DNA of 64,000 nt from Pirellulaceae bacterium (GTDB lineage Bacteria > Planctomycetota > Planctomycetia > Pirellulales > Pirellulaceae), in the NCBI GenBank assembly GCA_020852965.1, contig JADYZV010000185.1, positions 89,273-153,272 on the forward strand, written 5' to 3'. The notes under the pieces are model-generated. The model saw nothing but the letters and a program-made list of their open reading frames with translations. It had not been told where the DNA came from and did no database searches. This document shows positions 1-8,880 of the stretch, one piece after another; within the stretch, counting starts at the first letter, position 1, and every line of letters begins with the position of its first letter. The position numbers were made by a program, and so were the translations under genes.

Positions 1-2197
1 CGACGCGTTCGTCGATTCCGACGGCATCGTAGTGCCCGCGTTCGACCATAAATGGACGTGGGGCGATGAGCGCCGCCATCTCGGCGTAGTTGAAGGTGGA
101 TCCCAAATCGAACTCGAAAATCTCGTACTCGTTGGTCCAGACGTACGAGTAATTCTCTCGCGTCGACGCGTTCTTATCGACCCAGTCATTGAAGTCACCC
201 GAGCAGATGGAAAGGCAATAGTCGGGAACGAGCGGCGGAATGCGCATGGCGCTCTTGCCGCCATAGGACAGCCCGTAAAAGGCGATGTGCTCGGCGTCGA
301 CATTGGGCTGGGACTTCAACCAGTTCACGATCTGCTGATGTTGTGGCACGATGATGGAAAACAGAGTCTTCTTGAGCGGGTAGGCCTTGCGCTGAAGGGT
401 ACGAAACTTGTCGTGCCCAATATAAAGATTCTGAGGGGCAAAGGTGATGTAGCCACGTTCGGCCAATTTGGCGGCGAAGTCGTGATAGGCTGGGTGATCC
501 CCTGCGATCGTGTCCTGGGGGCGGCCTTCCAAACCATGTTGGCAGACTACTACCGGCCGCTTTTCGCCGGGCTTCATATTCTTGGGCAAACACAGAATGC
601 CGTAAGCGATCACATCGGGAAAGACATCCAGCACGACTTCGTAGCCAGTCCAAGTTGGCCGGTCGTAAACGACCCGCGATCGCGCGTTGAAATCCATTAG
701 CGGTTCTTGAAAATGTCCGATGACTTCATCGCGAAAATAGTCGCGGTAGGGCTCGATGGATTGGCGATAGGCACCCGTGGATGATGTGTCGAGCTTGAAT
801 CGCCCCTCGCGCGAGTCGTAGAGATTACTGCCAAGATTCAAGAAACCTCGACGAAGTGCATCGCTCTCCCCCAGTTGCCATTGGTTATGTTGTTCGAGCT
901 CGTGAAACTGACGCTGTTGGCGGCCGGCTGCACGGTGGTTATCAAGTTTGTCGATAGCCTGAGTCTGTAGCGTGAAGCGAGCATCGGAACCTGGCCGTAA
1001 CGATTTCCAGAAGGCGAGCGTTGCGTCGGGAGCCATGGCAGGCATCGGCTGTTGCTCGGCGGCCACATGCATCACGGAGTGTTCGAGCGGCTCGACGATC
1101 CGTGAGAGTCTAGCGAGCTCGGCCGTGACATCTGCGTTGGTCGCTGGAGTCAATACGGCTGGCGCGCCACCGCCGCTGGGCAATTCGAGCGTGGGAGCAC
1201 CGTTTTCATCGATAATGATATTGCGAGGGACAACCATCGACGCGAGCTCGGCATCTCCAAACGCCTCGAGTAGACCGAACACATTGCGACTGAGAGGTTG
1301 TTGCCAGATCTGCTGCCGCGAACCAAAGTAGCCGCCCACACAGACCGAGTCGATGCGTGGGTCGAGTGCAGCGGCGTAGAGCGCGAGCATGCCACCTTCG
1401 CCATTGCCGATCACGCCAATTGGCAGCTCGTTTGATTCCGACGCACGCTCAAACCAATCAACGGCAGCCAGCACCTTTTGAACTTCGTAGCCGATCAGGT
1501 GCCGTCCCAGCACATAGGCGCTGCGATAGAGGTATTCGCGACTGGTCATTTTTGCGCGACCGTTGCGCGCTTTGAATTCGCGATCGATCAAGGTGGGGAC
1601 CAGCACACAACAACCGTTGAGGGCTAGCTGCCGCGCGAATTGATTCTCTGGCGGCAAGCCAGCTTCGAGTCCACAAATCAGCTCAGGGGTTTGATCGGCG
1701 TCAGGAATGGCGATTACGTTGGCGACGGGCCCATTGGCTACGAGCTCGGCGTCGGGCACGAGCCATAACCCTTCGCCGTGTACGTTATGGAGCGCTGGCC
1801 AGCGGACTGCGTAGACTTTGTAGCCGTCGCCGGTGGCGACCAAATGCGACTCGGAGGTGGACGAGACGAACTCCAACGCGTCGAATGCTGGTCGTTCATC
1901 GCGAACTCCAAGGATATGAGCCAAGCGTTCGCGGTTGGGTTTCAGCGATCGCTGGTAGACTACTGGCGAAGTGAAGTCACGCTGAAAGTGTTGCTCGCGC
2001 AAGGCTATGGAGCGCTCGATTTCTTGGAGCAGGAAGCGATCGACGCCTTCGACCAACCGCGCGGCGATATCTCCTTCCATTGTTAGAGGTGTTGTTCCCT
2101 GCAAGGCTGATCCTTTCAGCTCCTGGCCTGCAAGAAAGCCATTGCAATACAATAGTAACAGTGGGGTAGAAAGTAGAAGGCTTATTGAGCGATTCAT
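1..2197 (-). CDS. Secreted two-domain alpha/beta hydrolase (acetylxylan esterase / dienelactone hydrolase-like), 3' end outside window
   Basis: The ORF track misses this gene because it runs off the left edge. The complement of 2197 down to 1 is one open frame of about 732 codons, starting MNRSISLLLSTPLLLLYCNG, which is a signal peptide. Two hydrolase-like halves are visible. The C-terminal half carries a normal nucleophile elbow, GLSYGG, with Ser near residue 643, followed by APRPFMVERGHYD, where the acid residue is expected. The catalytic His would lie beyond the window. The N-terminal half has the matching elbow as IGNGEGG near residue 262, so the nucleophile Ser is replaced by Gly. By family this is probably an exported esterase acting on plant or algal polysaccharide or peptide substrates. 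The substrate is not determinable. The frame and start are clear; the function is family-level only. Confidence 0.8.
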   Translation of the reverse strand, partial: MNRSISLLLSTPLLLLYCNGFLAGQELKGSALQGTTPLTMEGDIAARLVEGVDRFLLQEIERSIALREQHFQRDFTSPVVYQRSLKPNRERLAHILGVRDERPAFDALEFVSSTSESHLVATGDGYKVYAVRWPALHNVHGEGLWLVPDAELVANGPVANVIAIPDADQTPELICGLEAGLPPENQFARQLALNGCCVLVPTLIDREFKARNGRAKMTSREYLYRSAYVLGRHLIGYEVQKVLAAVDWFERASESNELPIGVIGNGEGGMLALYAAALDPRIDSVCVGGYFGSRQQIWQQPLSRNVFGLLEAFGDAELASMVVPRNIIIDENGAPTLELPSGGGAPAVLTPATNADVTAELARLSRIVEPLEHSVMHVAAEQQPMPAMAPDATLAFWKSLRPGSDARFTLQTQAIDKLDNHRAAGRQQRQFHELEQHNQWQLGESDALRRGFLNLGSNLYDSREGRFKLDTSSTGAYRQSIEPYRDYFRDEVIGHFQEPLMDFNARSRVVYDRPTWTGYEVVLDVFPDVIAYGILCLPKNMKPGEKRPVVVCQHGLEGRPQDTIAGDHPAYHDFAAKLAERGYITFAPQNLYIGHDKFRTLQRKAYPLKKTLFSIIVPQHQQIVNWLKSQPNVDAEHIAFYGLSYGGKSAMRIPPLVPDYCLSICSGDFNDWVDKNASTRENYSYVWTNEYEIFEFDLGSTFNYAEMAALIAPRPFMVERGHYDAVGIDERV

Positions 2198-2557
2198 GTT
2201 GAGGGATTACCTGAGAGTGTACGACGCGTTGAGCCAACGGATAGCCAAGCCCAAAGTTAACACAAAGCAATTCTACTCGCTCCTTTGCACAGTGCATTGA
2301 TTCAGAATTCCATCCTCAGACGTGGTTGTGGGAATGCGGGGGTTGGGTTGGGTTTGACGCTGAGCTCTCCGTAGCTACCGTCGCCAGAGGGAAGACGATA
2401 GACGGAAAAGGATTGGCAGGGCAAAAAAGTGCGGTTTCCGCGTTTATGGCCCTATAACTGGCCGAAGTGAATCTTTGCGAGCTTCCTGCAAGGCGTTACA
2501 CTGAGGACATTCGTGGTCGGAGATCTCGCTATCGTTTTGTTTGGAAACTAGGAAGCT
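2198..2557. other. Divergent intergenic region between hydrolase and TPR gene
   Basis: This 360-bp stretch separates two divergent genes, so it must hold both promoters, but I could not place a convincing -35/-10 pair. It contains one fragment of the GTAGCTACCGTCGCCAGA repeat family near 2371, which recurs near 23362 and 42000. No ORF in it has coding character. Confidence 0.5.
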
Positions 2558-5500
2558 ATGTCTATTCGCATTTCACTAAGTCAGCGTTACCTGCGAGCCT
2601 GCGTCGGGCTGATCGTGTTGAGCGGCCTTGCTAGCAATAACCTTACCCGATCGCTGTGTGCTCAGCAGCCCGATTCCAAGCCTCAGAAAGAGTCTACGGA
2701 AGCGAAAGCAGAGAATAAAGGCCCGGCGTCCAGCAGGCGGGCGATCGCCTACTATTCCGAAGCAGCCGGTTTTCAAAACAAAGGCGCGTATGAGCTGGCG
2801 ATCGAGCAATGGAAGAAACTGCTCGACGAATTCCCCGAGGATCCGTTGGCTAGCAAGGGATGGCACTACATGGGGATTTGCTATACCCAATTGGAAGAGC
2901 CCAACTACGCTGAGGCGGCCACCGCTTTTGGAAATGCCCTCGAAGACGCTGCGCTCGAAGTCCGCGAAGAGTCGTTGATCAACTTGGCTTGGTGTCTATT
3001 CTCGCAGGGCCGAGCTGCCAAGCCTAGTTCGCCCGAGTACCGACAGGGGCTCGAACAAGCGCGCGAGCGACTGAGCGAATTCCTCAGGAGCTACTCCACA
3101 GGAAGCTACGTCGATCAAGCCTACTTTTATTTGGGAGAGATCGAGTACTCGTTGGGTGAGATCGATAAGTCGATCCCGTACTATCAAAGGCTGCTCGACA
3201 CCCGAGCCCTACAGAAGTCGAGTCTGCGACCTGGCGCGTTATACGCCATCGCGGTCGCTTACGAAGAAGCGAAGCAGGATGAAAATGCAATCAGACGCTT
3301 CCGACAGTTCTTGACCGAGTTTCCCAAAAATGCTTTAGCCGGTGAAGTGATTGTGCGTCTGTCCGACATACTGCTCAAGCAGGGCAAGACGGACCAGGCG
3401 GCCAAGCTGCTGGCCGAGGTGGTTCAGGGAGAAGCGGGCAAGATGAGCGACTATGCGCTGCTGCGACTCGGTTACGCTGCCTCGACGCAAGGCAAGAACG
3501 AAGAAGCAGCCGAGCACTATTCGGAACTGCTCAAGCAGTTTCCCAACTCAAAACACGCTCCCACTGCCGCGCTCTCGCTCGGGCAATGCCTGTACAAGAG
3601 CGGCCAGTACGATCAGGCGCTGGAAAAATTCAGCCAAGTGCTTCCCGCCAAAGATGCACAAGCCGCCGAGGCAGCGCACTGGATGGCGATTACCTTGCAG
3701 CGACAAAACAAGTCAGCCGAGGCACTGAAGATCGTACAAGAGGCGCTCGAATGGGGAGTCGACTCCCCGAACAGCGTCAATTTGCAGATGGACTACGCCG
3801 ACGCGTTATATGCCAATCCAGAATCATTGGATAGAGCGCGAGAGGCCTACGAAAAGATTGTCAAAGAACATCCCGACGATGCCTTGGCACCACGAGCTGC
3901 ATACAACGCGGCTTTTGCAGCGTTGCAAGGTGGCAAACTCCCCGAAGCACGGCAATTGGCCGAATTGTTTCTCAATCGCTATCCGCAGGATCCACTGCGG
4001 AATGATGTCAGCGCAATCGCTGCCGAAGTTCTGTTGCAGCAAGGTGAGCATGCCACAGCGGCTACCGCATACGAAAAATTGCGTCAGGCAGACCCCAGCA
4101 ATCCCGCCTTCGACCGCTGGACGCTGCGACTCGGGACGGCTCATTACTTGGCGGGGGACTATGCCGATGCCGTTCAGCTTCTCACCAGCGAAGCCGCTCG
4201 TTTCAAGAACAGCGACCAACAGGCTGAGGCGGAATTTGTACTCGGTGCCAGCTATCTCTACCAGGAGAAAGTGGCCGAAGCAATCGCGCATTTGACCGCT
4301 AGCCATCAAGCCAATGCCACTTGGTCTAACGCCGACGAGGTGCTGTTGATGTTGGCCGAGGCACATGAACGCAATAAAAATAATGACGCAGCGCGCAAGA
4401 CATTGGAGTCACTGTTAGAGCAATATCCCAATACGCTCCTCAAGTCGCAGGTGGAATACAAACTGGCTCAATTGTCGGCTGCCATGATTCAATTCGATGA
4501 AGCCATACAGCGCTACGAAGGTGTTGTCAGCAACCCCGACGCCTCTAGCTACCACAATTTTGCCACCTATGGCATCGTGTGGTGCTTAATGCAAAAAGAG
4601 GATTACGCTCAGGCGTTGGAGCGCGTGCAGCCATTGTTGGCACAAGGCCTGCGCGACTCGGTCGGTGGCGAAGCCAAATTGGCCGAAGGAGTTTGCCTGC
4701 GAAAAACGGGCAAGGAAGCTCAAGCCATCGTCGCGTTGGAGGAATTCCTCACCACCAAGCCGACGGGCACCTCGTTGGCCAACGGCTTATACGAGCTGGG
4801 ATTGGCCTATACGCAGCAAGGCGACTTGTCCAAAGCAACCGCCAGCTTTCAGCGCATCGTCCAAGAGGTCCCCGACTACCCTGCGCAGGACAAGGTGCTC
4901 TACGAAATCGCTTGGAATCAGCAAGAGAGCGGCCAGACCCCCGAGGCGGCTAAGACTTTCCAGCAATTGGTGGACAAATTCCCCAACAGCGAGTTCCGTG
5001 CCGAGGCGACCTATATGCTCGCACAGCAACAGTACGAAACTCAAGACTACTCGCGCGCTGCCGAAACCTACACCAGTGTGCTAGCGAGTACACAGGACCC
5101 CGAACTGCGCGAAAAGACGCAATACAAACTAGGATGGAGCCTGTTCCAACAGCAACGTTATCCCCAAGCGGCCAAGGAGTTCTCCGAGCAAGCCCAAGCT
5201 TTTGCCACTGGGACGTTGGCCGTCGACGCTAAGTTCATGCTGGCCGAATGCTCGTTTAAGCAAGAGCAATACGAAGCGGCACTACCGGCCTACGAACAGG
5301 CGCGACAAGCGGTCGAGAGTTCCACCAACTCGGTCGCATCCGAGCAGGTCAAATCGTTGATCTACTTGCATGGTGCTCAGTGCCTCCGTGAACTCGCGCG
5401 CTGGACCGAGTGTGAGAAATGGCTGAATGTCGTCATGAAGGACTATCCCAAAAGTCCTTACCTGTGGACGGCCGTTTATGAATTGGGATACTGCAAACAG

Positions 5501-5893
5501 AAGCAAGAGCAGCCGATGGAAGCGCTCAAGTACTACGGCCAAGTTGTAGAGAACAATCGCAACGAACTCGGCGCCCGAGCACGTTTCATGATGGGCGAAG
5601 TCTATTTTTCGCAACGCGATTTCCAACGTGCCATTGAAGACTTCACTCGTGTCGCCTACGGATTTGGCGGAGACAAGGCGCCCGATGATATCAAGAATTG
5701 GCAAGCCAAGAGTGCTTACGAGGCGGCGCGTTGTTACGAAATGCTGGCCAGCGATTTGCGGGGTGACAGCCAAAACAAAGCCATCGCCGGTGCGCGCAAG
5801 TTCTACGAGGATATTGTTAACGAACACGCCCAGCACGAATTGGCCAAACAGGCTTCCTCGCGCTTGGGTGAATTGCAAAAGACACTGAGGTAG
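2558..5893 (+). CDS. Large exported tetratricopeptide-repeat protein
   Basis: The product has 1111 residues with an N-terminal signal sequence ending around SLCAQQ. Almost the whole mature protein consists of TPR-like helical hairpins, with recurrent patterns such as AYYSEAAGFQNKGAYELAIEQW, EFPKNALAGEV and QFPNSKHAPTAALSLGQCLY. The repeats resemble those of YbgF/CpoB and BamD-type periplasmic scaffolds. No catalytic domain is present. The start has AGGAAG just upstream. The gene is followed in the same orientation by ExbB/TolQ-like and ExbD/TolR-like genes, so it probably is the periplasmic scaffold partner of that proton-driven motor. This is analogous to CpoB in Tol-Pal, or to the TPR protein found beside many ExbBD pairs. 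That role is inferred from context, and the protein is far longer than CpoB. Confidence 0.85.
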   Translation: MSIRISLSQRYLRACVGLIVLSGLASNNLTRSLCAQQPDSKPQKESTEAKAENKGPASSRRAIAYYSEAAGFQNKGAYELAIEQWKKLLDEFPEDPLASKGWHYMGICYTQLEEPNYAEAATAFGNALEDAALEVREESLINLAWCLFSQGRAAKPSSPEYRQGLEQARERLSEFLRSYSTGSYVDQAYFYLGEIEYSLGEIDKSIPYYQRLLDTRALQKSSLRPGALYAIAVAYEEAKQDENAIRRFRQFLTEFPKNALAGEVIVRLSDILLKQGKTDQAAKLLAEVVQGEAGKMSDYALLRLGYAASTQGKNEEAAEHYSELLKQFPNSKHAPTAALSLGQCLYKSGQYDQALEKFSQVLPAKDAQAAEAAHWMAITLQRQNKSAEALKIVQEALEWGVDSPNSVNLQMDYADALYANPESLDRAREAYEKIVKEHPDDALAPRAAYNAAFAALQGGKLPEARQLAELFLNRYPQDPLRNDVSAIAAEVLLQQGEHATAATAYEKLRQADPSNPAFDRWTLRLGTAHYLAGDYADAVQLLTSEAARFKNSDQQAEAEFVLGASYLYQEKVAEAIAHLTASHQANATWSNADEVLLMLAEAHERNKNNDAARKTLESLLEQYPNTLLKSQVEYKLAQLSAAMIQFDEAIQRYEGVVSNPDASSYHNFATYGIVWCLMQKEDYAQALERVQPLLAQGLRDSVGGEAKLAEGVCLRKTGKEAQAIVALEEFLTTKPTGTSLANGLYELGLAYTQQGDLSKATASFQRIVQEVPDYPAQDKVLYEIAWNQQESGQTPEAAKTFQQLVDKFPNSEFRAEATYMLAQQQYETQDYSRAAETYTSVLASTQDPELREKTQYKLGWSLFQQQRYPQAAKEFSEQAQAFATGTLAVDAKFMLAECSFKQEQYEAALPAYEQARQAVESSTNSVASEQVKSLIYLHGAQCLRELARWTECEKWLNVVMKDYPKSPYLWTAVYELGYCKQKQEQPMEALKYYGQVVENNRNELGARARFMMGEVYFSQRDFQRAIEDFTRVAYGFGGDKAPDDIKNWQAKSAYEAARCYEMLASDLRGDSQNKAIAGARKFYEDIVNEHAQHELAKQASSRLGELQKTLR

Positions 5894-5910
5894 CGGAATG
5901 TGCGCGGCCC

Positions 5911-5999
5911 CATGCCAGCTTGCCTGGCATGAGCCAGAGTTTTGGTTGTAGAGCGGCTCGACTTCCACAGCTCCCCTCGCCAGCTTGCCTGGCAGGGAG
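5911..5999 (+). repeat. Two CTTGC-loop hairpins (GCCAG/CTGGC stem)
   Basis: The first hairpin, 5911-5931, is CATGCCAG-CTTGC-CTGGCATG with a perfect 8-bp stem. The second, 5971-5999, contains GCCAG-CTTGC-CTGGC inside an outer CTCCC/GGGAG pair. Both are followed by a similar AGTTTTG-type tail. They lie directly after the TPR gene stop and could act as transcript-end structures. They belong to a wider family in this window that shares the loop but not the stem. Confidence 0.8.
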
Positions 6000-6047
6000 C
6001 AAAGTTTTGAAGTTAGAAATGAAATGAGTGGATATGAGATATCGCGA

Positions 6048-6098
6048 GTCCATCCCGCCCCAATCGCCGCCACCGGCGGCGATTGGGGCGGGATGGAC
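6048..6098. repeat. Perfect 24-bp inverted repeat with 3-nt loop
   Basis: The arms 6048-6071 and 6075-6098 are exact reverse complements around the loop ACC, with a core of CCCGCCCCAATCGCCGCC. It lies between the TPR gene and the ExbB-like gene. It has no T-run, so it is not a standard intrinsic terminator. It would form a very stable hairpin in RNA or a cruciform in DNA. Confidence 0.9.
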
Positions 6099-6145
6099 GC
6101 CGGGGGGATGATGGGCGGCTGGCTAGCCTCAAAACTGATTCACCA

Positions 6146-6160
6146 GCGAGGCAAGCTCGC
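6146..6160. repeat. Single copy of the GCGAG-GCAAG-CTCGC hairpin repeat
   Basis: The sequence around 6134-6170 (ACTGATTCACCAGCGAGGCA and GGGGGTCTAA) matches the unit of the 55-bp tandem array at 14491-14820. A shorter partial copy, ATCGCGGGGGTCTAAGAAT, follows immediately. The hairpin has a 5-bp stem and the GCAAG loop, the complement of CTTGC. Confidence 0.8.
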
Positions 6161-6215
6161 GGGGGTCTAAGAATCCAGATCGCGGGGGTCTAAGAATAAT
6201 GTGCGGGACAATTTA

Positions 6216-7196
6216 ATGAGGATGATTGTGACTAACTACGCTCGCGTGATTTTCCTATTTGCAGCCATGCTGATCGCGTGTTGCAGCCATGTTGTTGGCT
6301 TGGCGCAAGAGGTCGGCAATAGCACGCCTGACGCTGGCGTTAGCCCAGCCGAATTGCAGCGTTTGGCGGCAGAGGCGGCCAGCAACCGCTCGAATCCGCC
6401 TGCACCTATCCCCGCCGAATTGCGCGGAAGCAATATCAATATCTTGGTGCTACTGCGCCAAGGTGGCGGGATCATGGCTGTGATCGCGGTCATCAGCTTA
6501 TTGGTCGTGGCGGTAGCCTTCGAGAGGCTCTTCGCTCTCAGGAGTGGTAAGCTCTTTCCCCGAGGCTTGCGGCGCGAAGTCAGGCGGGCGTGCGAGGAAG
6601 TTGGCCCGTTTCAACCGCACACGCTATTCGAAGCGGCCGATCGCTACCACTGTGCAGGCTCAAGGATCATCCACGAAATGTTGCGCAAGGTGGGGCGGCC
6701 AATCCCGGAAGTGGAAGCGGTCTTGGCAGAGGGGAGCCAGCGCGAAGCAGATCGACTGTATGGCAACGTCCGCTGGCTGACGCTGGCAGCCGCCGTGACT
6801 CCCCTGATCGGCTTGCTGGGAACGGTGTGGGGAATGATCATCGCCTTCCACGACACCACGCAGCTCGGTGCCGGCTCCAACAAAGCCGAGTACTTGGCCG
6901 AAGGGATCTATGTCGCGTTGGTGACCACGCTGGGTGGCTTGGCTGTGGCGATACCAGCCGCGATCATAGCCCACTTCTTCGAAGGCCGCATAACCAAGAT
7001 GTTGGCCTTGATCGATACCGAGCTTCGCCGGCTGATGCCGCGCTTCGAGTCGCAAGAGGGACGAACTCGTTTTGACCTCAACGAACGCGGTATGTTCCGT
7101 CGCGACGCGGCCGCCGTATCGCCTCCCGCCGATTCCGTCCGACGCACCGTCATTTCGCCCGATATCGCACCGCCCCCTCCGGTACGGCACAAGTAG
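6216..7196 (+). CDS. exbB: MotA/TolQ/ExbB-family proton channel protein
   Basis: This is the inner-membrane motor subunit that uses proton motive force with ExbD to energise a periplasmic or outer-membrane process. The N-terminus is a signal-like segment (RVIFLFAAMLIACC) followed by a short periplasmic linker. There are then three membrane helices: GGGIMAVIAVISLLVVAVAF, the conserved LTLAAAVTPLIGLLGTVWGM, and TTLGGLAVAIPAAIIAHF. The last two contain the TolQ/ExbB Thr and Pro signature positions. The C-terminus is a Pro-rich tail, APPPPVRHK. The ORF track uses GTG at 6201, but ATG at 6216 or 6222 starts closer to the hydrophobic segment. Only 15 bp separate it from the ExbD-like gene, so the two are an operon, probably with the upstream TPR gene. 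Confidence 0.9.
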   Translation: MRMIVTNYARVIFLFAAMLIACCSHVVGLAQEVGNSTPDAGVSPAELQRLAAEAASNRSNPPAPIPAELRGSNINILVLLRQGGGIMAVIAVISLLVVAVAFERLFALRSGKLFPRGLRREVRRACEEVGPFQPHTLFEAADRYHCAGSRIIHEMLRKVGRPIPEVEAVLAEGSQREADRLYGNVRWLTLAAAVTPLIGLLGTVWGMIIAFHDTTQLGAGSNKAEYLAEGIYVALVTTLGGLAVAIPAAIIAHFFEGRITKMLALIDTELRRLMPRFESQEGRTRFDLNERGMFRRDAAAVSPPADSVRRTVISPDIAPPPPVRHK

Positions 7197-7211
7197 AAGG
7201 GGAGTTACACG

Positions 7212-7625
7212 ATGGCAGTCACATTAAAACGTGGACAAGTGCTAGCGGTGTTGAGTATGACGCCGCTAATCGATGTCGTGTTTTTGTTATTAATTTTCTT
7301 TCTAGTCGCGTCGCGCTTGAGCCAGGAGGATCGTGAACTCGATATCCCGCTACCCTCGGCAGCCAATGCCATGCCGATGACGGTCGAGCCCCAAGAGATG
7401 ATCGTCAACATTGATCAGGATGGTGCCATTGTCGTCAACAGCCAAACCTACGATGCTGAAAAGTTTGAACGCATGTTGGCGCAAACGATTGCCGACAATC
7501 CGCTCGGGCAATCCGTCTTGATTCGCGCCGATCGCCGCGTACCATTGCAGACCCCCGTCGACGTGATGGACATCTGCCTTCAATCCGGTGCGAGTTACTC
7601 CCTGTCGATCGCGGACGCTGAGTAG
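7212..7625 (+). CDS. exbD: ExbD/TolR-family biopolymer transport protein
   Basis: The 137-residue product is the usual length for ExbD. It has a short cytoplasmic N-terminus, then a single membrane helix, TPLIDVVFLLLIFFLVAS, with the conserved Asp of the proton path near residue 21. A periplasmic domain follows (ELDIPLPSA, IRADRRVPLQTPVDVMDICL). It is expected to form the rotor or stator unit with the preceding ExbB-like protein. A GGGGAG ribosome-binding site precedes ATG. No TonB-like gene is seen nearby, so the energy-receiving partner may be the TPR protein or may be encoded elsewhere. Confidence 0.92.
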   Translation: MAVTLKRGQVLAVLSMTPLIDVVFLLLIFFLVASRLSQEDRELDIPLPSAANAMPMTVEPQEMIVNIDQDGAIVVNSQTYDAEKFERMLAQTIADNPLGQSVLIRADRRVPLQTPVDVMDICLQSGASYSLSIADAE

Positions 7626-7875
7626 CGGTTAAGTGAGCCAGTTTCTCCGGCAGAAGAGACGCGCGGCCGAAGAGTTGGTCTGTTTAACCGCTGAAAGCGC
7701 GGCCGCGCGGGTGATGTACCAACCGAAACGATCGGGCGGCATGGGGGCGGATGACGAACGCGACGTGCAGCCGTCAACTTGGTGCTAGCCTCACTCCGAG
7801 CGCTGACGCGGTTAAACAGAAACCGTCGTCGGCAGCAGTGACGCGCGGCCGATGAGTTGATTAATAGGCGCGGTA
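7625..7875. repeat. Imperfect direct repeat with internal inverted repeat
   Basis: Two related segments, about 7625-7690 and 7808-7875, share GCGGTTAA, then CGGCAG, then GACGCGCGGCCGA and GAGTTG in the same order. A perfect 12-nt inverted pair, CTGTTTAACCGC at 7680-7691 and GCGGTTAAACAG at 7808-7819, links them. The 350-bp gap between exbD and the next gene holds nothing else that I recognise. Confidence 0.6.
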
Positions 7876-7975
7876 GCGCTGGCGGGGTTGAGTTTCTATT
7901 GTAAATAAACGCAAAAAGAGTGGGACAAAGCCGACGGCAGAAGTTAGGGAGATTTCAGTTTGCGGCGAAGACTGT

Positions 7976-8695
7976 ATGAAGGTTTTGCGTACAGAAAGAG
8001 GCATCGAAGTGCTGGAGGTGATCAACGAAGACTATGCCTTCGTGCTCACGCGACCCAAGGATGGAAAATTCGCAGTCTCCGTATTGCAACGGAGGGGAGT
8101 TAGCTCATCAGTTGATCTCCTCATTAGAGAACAAACGAATACTGCTAGGTATTATCTTTTGGATGCCTACAGTTATTACGGAAGAACCGTGTGGGGGCTG
8201 GTTCAAGGCCCAGGCTTCAAGCTGATCAAGATCGAGGCGTTCACTGGCGATGATGGAGAAGTGCTAGTCCGGGTAGACTTCAACTACGCACCCGTGAACA
8301 AACCGTACGAGGGTATGAAAAGTATTGAGGACTGGACACTCAAGAATGCATACCTTATTTTCGCGCCGAAAAATGGCTGGAAGTTAATTGAGTACGGTAG
8401 GCCGGTGTGGCCGAGAACTATAGTGACCGTCACTGGTCATCCCAGCGATCAGCTTGGATTCACAGAAACTTCCGTTGCGAGGTTTATTGGAGAGGACGGA
8501 AAGGTCAAACGGGAGGATCGGATAAGCCGTGCGAAGTCGAGTTACGATCCGATTCCCAAAGAGGAATTCTATTTGCGACATTATGGTTTTCCAGAACCCA
8601 ATTTTGATACTTGGTTCCGATGGCCGTGGATACTCGGTGGCTTGTCGCTGGGAGCGGTCTGCATAATGGTTGCTCGCCGATGGTTACGCCGTTGA
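7976..8695 (+). CDS. Hypothetical protein with C-terminal membrane anchor
   Basis: I do not recognise a family for this 239-residue protein. It has no signal peptide. The body is mixed alpha/beta (EVLEVINEDYAFVLTRPKDG and DYPFVRVDFNY-like beta strands) and the last 25 residues form one membrane helix, WILGGLSLGAVCIMVARRW, ending in Arg residues. The topology suggests a tail-anchored cytoplasmic domain. It stands alone between repeat-rich gaps. Its codons look somewhat more A+T-rich than those of the neighbours (TTATTACGGAAG-type stretches), which may hint at acquisition. The start ATG at 7976 follows a gap with no good ribosome-binding site, so the start is uncertain. Confidence 0.6.
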   Translation: MKVLRTERGIEVLEVINEDYAFVLTRPKDGKFAVSVLQRRGVSSSVDLLIREQTNTARYYLLDAYSYYGRTVWGLVQGPGFKLIKIEAFTGDDGEVLVRVDFNYAPVNKPYEGMKSIEDWTLKNAYLIFAPKNGWKLIEYGRPVWPRTIVTVTGHPSDQLGFTETSVARFIGEDGKVKREDRISRAKSSYDPIPKEEFYLRHYGFPEPNFDTWFRWPWILGGLSLGAVCIMVARRWLRR

Positions 8696-8726
8696 ATGCA
8701 ACATAGAAAATGCCACCACGGACATT

Positions 8727-8862
8727 TGGCTGCCGCAGATGCCATCGCCTGCGCAGGCCGCGAGATTGGGTTGACAAACGCTGTGGTGCGTCAGAGCTCC
8801 ACCTGTTGATCGGCTCACCTTGTGCACCTGCGGCCTGCTGCGGCTCGGCGTTAAACGAATTT
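8727..8862. repeat. Dispersed ~135-bp repeat, copy A
   Basis: The segment begins TGGCTGCCGCAG and ends TGCGGCTCGGCGTTAAACGA. It aligns by eye along its full length with 18793-18925, with a few short gaps and most bases identical, in the same orientation. It has no convincing reading frame on either strand, so it is likely a mobile-repeat remnant or a structured element. Confidence 0.75.
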
Positions 8863-8880
8863 AAGTGAGTCGGCGCAATG

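Noticed and set aside
5282-6073. 263-residue minus-strand ORF
   Set aside because: It lies antisense to the well-supported TPR gene and its translation has no domain character.
6660-7190. 176-residue minus-strand ORF
   Set aside because: It is antisense to the ExbB-like gene and is a codon-bias shadow.
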